Assembly (NCBI RefSeq): GCF_003369795.1
Contig: NZ_CP026730.1
Location: 3,897,001 to 3,961,000, forward strand
DNA length: 64,000 nucleotides
Reading direction: 5' to 3'
From: Streptomyces sp. CB09001
Lineage (GTDB): Bacteria > Actinomycetota > Actinomycetes > Streptomycetales > Streptomycetaceae
The notes below the pieces were generated by a model. It did no database searches. It had not been told where the DNA came from and worked only from the letters and a program-made list of their open reading frames with translations. This document shows positions 59,838 to 64,000 of the stretch, piece by piece; position 1 is the first letter of the stretch; every line of letters begins with the position of its first letter. The position numbers were made by a program, and so were the translations under genes.

Positions 59838-62800
59838 TCAGCGGGGGTCGCGCAGTCTGCCGATCCGTTCGCGGTCCATGCGCAGTTCGGCGCGGACGTG
59901 ACGGGTGACGCGGTCGATGATCCGGTGCACCAGTTCGTCCAGCTGGAACTCGGTGAGCTTGCGCGGGTCGAACTCGCCGTCAGGGACCGCGGTGTACGCG
60001 GGCGGCTCCTCGCCCTGGGCCGGGCCGCCCGGCGGGGAGGCGCTGTACGGCGGTGGCGGCCCGCTCGGGCCCTGCTGCGACGAGTGCGACGAGTGCGACG
60101 AGTGCGATGAGTGGGACGAGTGGGACGACGACGAGGTCTGCAAGCGTGTGAAGACGTCGGCGACGGCGGCCGCGGCGTGGGAGGCCAGGGCGCCGGTGGT
60201 ACGGCCGGCCCGGCTGCTGCGGCCGAACGCGCGCTGGACCGGGAGCGCGTCCGTGCCGCCGGACGCGGTGGGCGCGGCCGGGGCGGAGTCCCCGGCGGGC
60301 GGTGCGGGCGTCGCCTCCGTGCCGACGGGGAGGGCCTGGCGGGGCGCCGGTGCCGAGGGTGGCGCGAGGGGGGCCACCGGGAGCGGCGCCGCGGGGGCGC
60401 CGGAGCCGGGGGGAGCGGGCCGGCGCAGCGGTACCGCCTTGGCCGGGGCCCGCTGGACGGTCGGGGCGGTGCGCGTGGTGGCCTGGGCGCGCTGGACGGG
60501 GGGAGCCGTCGGGGCGCCGCCGGAGGCGGGGAAGGGCGGTGGAGTGAGGGCGGCGAAGGGTGCGTTCATGGGCGTGGTCATCGGCGTGGTCCGGTGCGGG
60601 GCCGTCGGGGAGGACACCGGGAGAGGTGAGGGGGCGTCCGAGGGCGGGGGCGAGGCCATGAAGGGGGGCGTGGCCGCGAAGGGCGGTGTCGCCGTGCTCG
60701 CCGCGGTCGGGGCGCCCGGTGCGACGGCTCGCTGCACGGGCGCAGTCGTACCGGGCCCGGTGGCCGACGAGGTGGTGGAGACCGGGGGCAGGGGAGTCAC
60801 GGGCGGGACGGAGTGGCGCGCGGGCCGCGCGGACGGTGGCGTCGGAGCGGCGGCGGCAGCGGGAGGTACGGCCGGGCGCACGGCGTCGGCCGGTCCGGAC
60901 GAGGTGGGGGCGCCGAGTCCGGGCCGGCGTGCCGCGGCACTGCGCTGCACGGGGTGGGCCGGAGCGCCTGGCGGCGGGCTGGTCGCCGGTCGGCCCGTCC
61001 CCGGCGGGGAGAGCGGCACGGCCGGGCTCGGTCCGGGGGTGGTCCGGGCCGGGACGACGGGGCTCTTGGCCGACCGCTGCACGGTGGGTGCCGCGGGTGC
61101 CTCGTGGTGCGGTCCGGGCACCGGGCCGGTGGCGGACCCGCCGGCTACGTCGGCCGACCGGTTCGCGGCGCGCTGGACCGGGGCCGTCGGACCGGCGGCC
61201 TCGGAGGGGCGGTGGGCCGACGGGGAGTGCGTGGGACCGGAGGACGGTGAGGCGGGTGTCGCCTGGCGTTGGACCGGGGGCAGCGCACCGGCCGGGGCGC
61301 CGGACCGGTCGGGCGCGCCCGTGCCGGGGGTCGCCGAGGGGCGGTTCGCCGACCGGGAGGGTGCCGCTTCGCCGCCGGGAGCCGGGGGCGGGGTCACACG
61401 GGCCACCGCCCGCTGAACCGGCGCGGGCGAGGCGCCCTGGGCCGGGGCGGCGGCCGGTGTGTCCGCTCCGGACGCGGTCGCCGACGGGGCGGTCGAGGAC
61501 GCGCCCGCCGCACGCGTCGGCGAGGGTGCGGGCCTGGGCGCAGGCGCCGAGGGCGACGACGCCCGGCCGGTGTCGGAGGCGGGGGCAGCGCGGCGGGCTG
61601 CCGCTCGCTGCACCGGGAGGCCGGGACCGACGCCGTCGGCGGCCGGGGCGGCCGTTCCGCCGGGGGCCGACGGGGAGACGGGGGAGACGCGAGGGCGAGG
61701 GGCGGCTGCGGAAGTGTCCTCGGACCCGGAGGTGGACCCGGCCCCGGACGCGGCCCCGGATGTGGATGTGGATGTGGCCCCGGAGTCGGCCCCGGACGCG
61801 GAGCTGGTCCTCGACTCGGAGGTGGCCCCCGATCCTGGAGCGGTCCCGGACGTGGCCCTGGACGCGGACCCGGAGCCGGAAGGAGCCCCGGATGCGGACC
61901 CGGAAGCACCCCCGGACGTGGCCCCCGACCCGGCGCCGAACTCGGCTCGCTGGACCGGGAGTTCGCCCGTCGCGCCGCCCGTCGGGGCACTGGGCGCGGG
62001 GCCGGAGCGCGGCACGGATCGCTGTACGGGAGAGGGGGCGCCGGACGTCGTGTCGTTGCCGGAGCGGGGAAGAGCGGGCCCCAGTCCGGCCCTGGGGCGT
62101 CGCGGCGCCGCCCGCTGGACGGGCGGGCCCGGCGTCGTCGGCCGGTGTTCAGCGGCAGGTGTGGAGGAAGTACGGGCGGTGGGCGCGGGGCCGGACGACG
62201 GGCCGGCGGCGCCCTGTGCGGGCGTGCCGCCGCCGGGCTCACGCGCGTCTCGTTGCACCGGCGCGGCGGGCGACGACGTGCCGCGCTCCGCCGCGGACGC
62301 GGGTGGCGTGGCAGGGCCGGACTCGCGCGCCGCTCGCTGCACCGGCGCCCCGGCGTCGCGGGCCGGTGTGGAGGCGGGCCGCACCGGGCCGCTGCCGGAC
62401 TCGCGGGCCGCTCGCTGCACCGGCGAACCGGACGACGGCGTACCGGACGACGGCGTACCGGATGACGTACCGCCGTCCCCTACGGGTGTCGTGTCGCCGC
62501 CGGACCGGGGCTCGGCCCGGCGCACCGGGATGTCGGAGGGCGGCCGGGTGCCGGAGTCGGCGCCCGGCGCCGGGCTGTTCGCGCCCGGTGCCGCCGCGGT
62601 CCGGGCGGATGCCGCACGCTGTACGGGAGGGCCGGCCGGGGCCGGGGAGCCCGCCGGCGGGGGCTGTTGCCGAGGGACGGCGGCGCGCTGCACCGGGGCG
62701 CCGGGGCCCGCTCGGTCGCCGTCCGTCGACGAGGGTGCCGTCCCGGAGGACGCCGGCGGGGTGTCGGTGGTCCGGCGGCTCGCGGGCAGGGACCGGCGCT

Positions 62801-63590
62801 GCACGGCCGACGCCCCGGACGGAGCCTTCGTCAGAGCCTGCCGCGGGCGGGGCGCGGCGGGCGGTACCGGCGTCACCCGCACTCCGCGCGCGGACTGGGC
62901 CGGTGTGCTCGCTGCCGTCGCCGCCGGTGCGGACGGTGCCGGTGCCGATCCGGCGGCACGCGCCGCCCGCTGGACCGGCGGCGTGGCGGTGGACGCCGTG
63001 GACGGCGTCGGCCGGGGAGCCGACGCGCGCGACGCGCCGCCCCGCCTGCCCGGCGTGGCGCCCGCTGCGGACGTCCGCGTCGCCGGGACAGGAGCCGCCG
63101 CGGGTGCGCCGGGCGCGGCGGCGTCCGCCGGTATCGCGCGCAGGGGCGCGACCGGCATCCGCTGCACCGGCGGTGTGCCGTGCGGGGGAGCCAGGGGCGT
63201 GGACGTGGTCTGACGGGCCGGTGTGCCGAAGGCGCCCGACAGCAGGCTGTCGCCGGACGCCGGGTTCAGCACCGCGGGAGACGGCGCGCTCGTGAACGAC
63301 GGGTTCTGCCACGTCGGAAGGCGGCCGCCGAAACCGGCGTCCGCCACCCCCGTACGCGCCGCACCCGTGGCCCGCTGGATCGGCGGCAGGCCGGTCCAGG
63401 CGGCGACGGCCAAGGGCGCGGGACCGGTCGCGGGGCCGGCCGTGGGTGCCGTGCTCCCGCCCCGGTCCGAGTCCGAGTCCGAGGCCGGAGCCGGAGTCGG
63501 GTCGGGGGACGGGCCGGAGTACGAGGACACCTCGCCCCCGGTCCCGTCGTTGCCGTCCCGACGGCCCCGCAGCCGGTCCAGGAATCCCAC
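59838..63590 (-). CDS. Very large disordered protein with VQR repeats, injection-system cluster
   Basis: 1250 residues from GTG 63590. Starts MGFLDRLRGRRDG, then about 1100 residues of Pro/Ala/Gly/Ser/Thr disorder in which the tetrapeptide-like unit (P/A)(P/A)VQRA recurs about 21 times (plus one IQRA and one VRRA), every 30-60 residues. A Ser-Ser-His run (five units) near 1185 and a charged helical end (KLTEFQLDELVHRIIDRVTRHVRAELRMDRERI) close it. Relatives of unknown role sit here in other Streptomyces clusters; VQR/IQR-like motifs are seen in N-termini of eCIS-associated proteins. A scaffold or cargo-loading role is inference. Codon use and GC bias are normal. Confidence 0.8.
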   Translation of the reverse strand: MGFLDRLRGRRDGNDGTGGEVSSYSGPSPDPTPAPASDSDSDRGGSTAPTAGPATGPAPLAVAAWTGLPPIQRATGAARTGVADAGFGGRLPTWQNPSFTSAPSPAVLNPASGDSLLSGAFGTPARQTTSTPLAPPHGTPPVQRMPVAPLRAIPADAAAPGAPAAAPVPATRTSAAGATPGRRGGASRASAPRPTPSTASTATPPVQRAARAAGSAPAPSAPAATAASTPAQSARGVRVTPVPPAAPRPRQALTKAPSGASAVQRRSLPASRRTTDTPPASSGTAPSSTDGDRAGPGAPVQRAAVPRQQPPPAGSPAPAGPPVQRAASARTAAAPGANSPAPGADSGTRPPSDIPVRRAEPRSGGDTTPVGDGGTSSGTPSSGTPSSGSPVQRAARESGSGPVRPASTPARDAGAPVQRAARESGPATPPASAAERGTSSPAAPVQRDAREPGGGTPAQGAAGPSSGPAPTARTSSTPAAEHRPTTPGPPVQRAAPRRPRAGLGPALPRSGNDTTSGAPSPVQRSVPRSGPAPSAPTGGATGELPVQRAEFGAGSGATSGGASGSASGAPSGSGSASRATSGTAPGSGATSESRTSSASGADSGATSTSTSGAASGAGSTSGSEDTSAAAPRPRVSPVSPSAPGGTAAPAADGVGPGLPVQRAAARRAAPASDTGRASSPSAPAPRPAPSPTRAAGASSTAPSATASGADTPAAAPAQGASPAPVQRAVARVTPPPAPGGEAAPSRSANRPSATPGTGAPDRSGAPAGALPPVQRQATPASPSSGPTHSPSAHRPSEAAGPTAPVQRAANRSADVAGGSATGPVPGPHHEAPAAPTVQRSAKSPVVPARTTPGPSPAVPLSPPGTGRPATSPPPGAPAHPVQRSAAARRPGLGAPTSSGPADAVRPAVPPAAAAAPTPPSARPARHSVPPVTPLPPVSTTSSATGPGTTAPVQRAVAPGAPTAASTATPPFAATPPFMASPPPSDAPSPLPVSSPTAPHRTTPMTTPMNAPFAALTPPPFPASGGAPTAPPVQRAQATTRTAPTVQRAPAKAVPLRRPAPPGSGAPAAPLPVAPLAPPSAPAPRQALPVGTEATPAPPAGDSAPAAPTASGGTDALPVQRAFGRSSRAGRTTGALASHAAAAVADVFTRLQTSSSSHSSHSSHSSHSSHSSQQGPSGPPPPYSASPPGGPAQGEEPPAYTAVPDGEFDPRKLTEFQLDELVHRIIDRVTRHVRAELRMDRERIGRLRDPR

Positions 63591-63593
63591 CGA

Positions 63594-63752
63594 TCAGCCC
63601 TCCGCCGTGCCACGCGTCACGAGGGACGCGATCTGGTCCGTGTACCGGCGGCGGTCCTGGTGTTCCAGGTCCAGGATCGCCTCCAGGCTCCAGTGGAAGT
63701 GGTAGGCGACGTACGCGATCTCCTCGTGCAGCCGGTCGGTCGCGTACGTCAC
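63594..63752 (-). CDS. DUF6760-like micro-protein of the injection cluster
   Basis: 52 residues from GTG 63752: MTYATDRLHEEIAYVAYHFH, then WSLEAILDLEHQDRRRYTDQ and IASLVTRGTAEG. It overlaps the preceding gene by four bases (GTGA) and stops three bases before the next start, so it is translationally embedded in the operon. The helical Trp-Ser-Leu...LEHxDR core is the pattern of DUF6760/phage-tail-assembly-like small proteins in such clusters. Its exact function is unknown. It falls below the usual ORF size limit. Confidence 0.85.
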   Translation of the reverse strand: MTYATDRLHEEIAYVAYHFHWSLEAILDLEHQDRRRYTDQIASLVTRGTAEG

Positions 63753-64000
63753 GATTCCCCCAGGCGGCTCCCGCCGAGTTCCACCTCGAAGGCCTCCGAG
63801 CAGTGCGGGCAGGCGACGGCCGCGCGGGTGTGCCCCTCCGCGTTGATCTGGCGGTAGAAGTCCTGGAGGAACGCCAGGTCGGAGGCGAACATGTTCTCCA
63901 CGATGCCGTCGTGCACCATCGACAGCGTGCCCAGCCGGGTGATGACCCGGCCGAGCAGCACCACCGACAGATACGCCGGGTTCTCCTGCACCCGAACGTC
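63749..64000 (-). CDS. Conserved injection-cluster protein, N-terminus outside window
   Basis: At least 83 residues visible (frame open to base 64000, reading DVRVQENPAYLSVVLLGRVI). TRLGTLSMVHDGIVENMFASDLAFLQDFYRQIN and a CPHC motif (VACPHCSEAFEVELGG) are seen. It resembles phage tail assembly chaperone-type proteins coded at this place in Streptomyces clusters. ATG 63991 is internal to the frame and not clearly the start. Its end overlaps the micro-protein start by four bases. Confidence 0.7.
   Translation of the reverse strand, partial: DVRVQENPAYLSVVLLGRVITRLGTLSMVHDGIVENMFASDLAFLQDFYRQINAEGHTRAAVACPHCSEAFEVELGGSRLGES

Larger units (their letters stand above)
52217..64000 (-). other. Streptomyces contractile injection system cluster (distal part)
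   Basis: Ten consecutive minus-strand genes: tube protein, LysM adaptor, VgrG-type spike, gp25, gpJ-like and gpI-like baseplate proteins, CisA-like membrane protein and accessory genes. The order matches the phage-tail-like system of S. coelicolor, which is held in the cytoplasm and linked to cell death and development. Sheath, second tube protein, AAA ATPase and cap genes would be upstream, beyond base 64000. No PAAR-repeat gene is seen between gp25 and the spike. Confidence 0.9.

Overview
The window is chromosomal DNA from a Streptomyces, very close to S. coelicolor in gene order. The evidence is the very high GC content, GTG starts, GGAGG-type ribosome sites, mycothiol synthesis (mshA), the phoU/phoR-phoP locus, carD-ispD-ispF-cysS-rlmB, msiK and WhiJ/Scr1-type regulator pairs. 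No rRNA and no CRISPR array is present. One tRNA (Thr, anticodon TGT) was found.

Layout. 1-9.4 kb: regulators and enzymes (GntR, HAD, phosphotransferase, TetR, a divergent SDR/MmyB-regulator pair), a HelD/HelR-type RNA polymerase helicase with a hairpin over its start codon, and a run of HTH regulator, HbhA-like protein and DUF2516 protein. 9.4-19.2 kb: conserved housekeeping block with a SpoIIE-type phosphatase, a secreted NlpC/P60 hydrolase, a methyltransferase, mshA with a YbjN gene, an AraC/DUF2000 pair, an MFS exporter and gpmA. 19.2-32.2 kb: accessory island. Its left part is the wreck of an actinomycete integrative and conjugative element: a tyrosine integrase, a replication-initiator fragment fused in frame to the missing start of that integrase and separated from it by one amber codon, a KorSA-like GntR regulator, an unknown ORF and many direct and inverted repeats. 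Its right part has MOSC, dienelactone hydrolase, an AAA/DUF234 ATPase, two VOC proteins, a cupin, an AraC/GyrI regulator, a stand-alone LanC-like protein with a CCG zinc motif, and TrmO.

32.2-44.6 kb returns to core genes: a nickel-binding protein beside a Cys-rich micro-protein, phoU facing phoR-phoP across a clear PHO box, a lipoprotein, carD, the MEP-pathway pair ispD-ispF, cysS, rlmB and a DoxX protein. 44.6-50.4 kb: a Scr1-HTH/DUF397 pair, an HTH/DUF6247-like pair, a sugar nucleotidyltransferase, msiK (shared ATPase of sugar ABC importers), tRNA-Thr and terminators. 50.4-52.1 kb: a secreted tripeptidyl-aminopeptidase-like hydrolase.

52.2-64 kb (continuing past the end): the downstream half of a Streptomyces contractile injection system, all on the minus strand and mostly coupled through overlapping stop/start codons. 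It encodes a tube protein, a LysM adaptor, a VgrG-type spike, gp25, a gpJ-like baseplate protein, a gpI-like tail protein and a CisA-like membrane protein. It also holds a 1250-residue disordered protein carrying about two dozen VQR motifs, and a 52-residue micro-protein that a length cut-off would miss. The sheath, ATPase and cap genes must lie beyond base 64000.

Most unusual: the Rep-Int amber chimera and surrounding repeats, a 63-base almost perfect palindrome after gpmA, the VQR-repeat protein in the injection cluster, the CCG-type LanC, and the hairpin over the helicase start codon.
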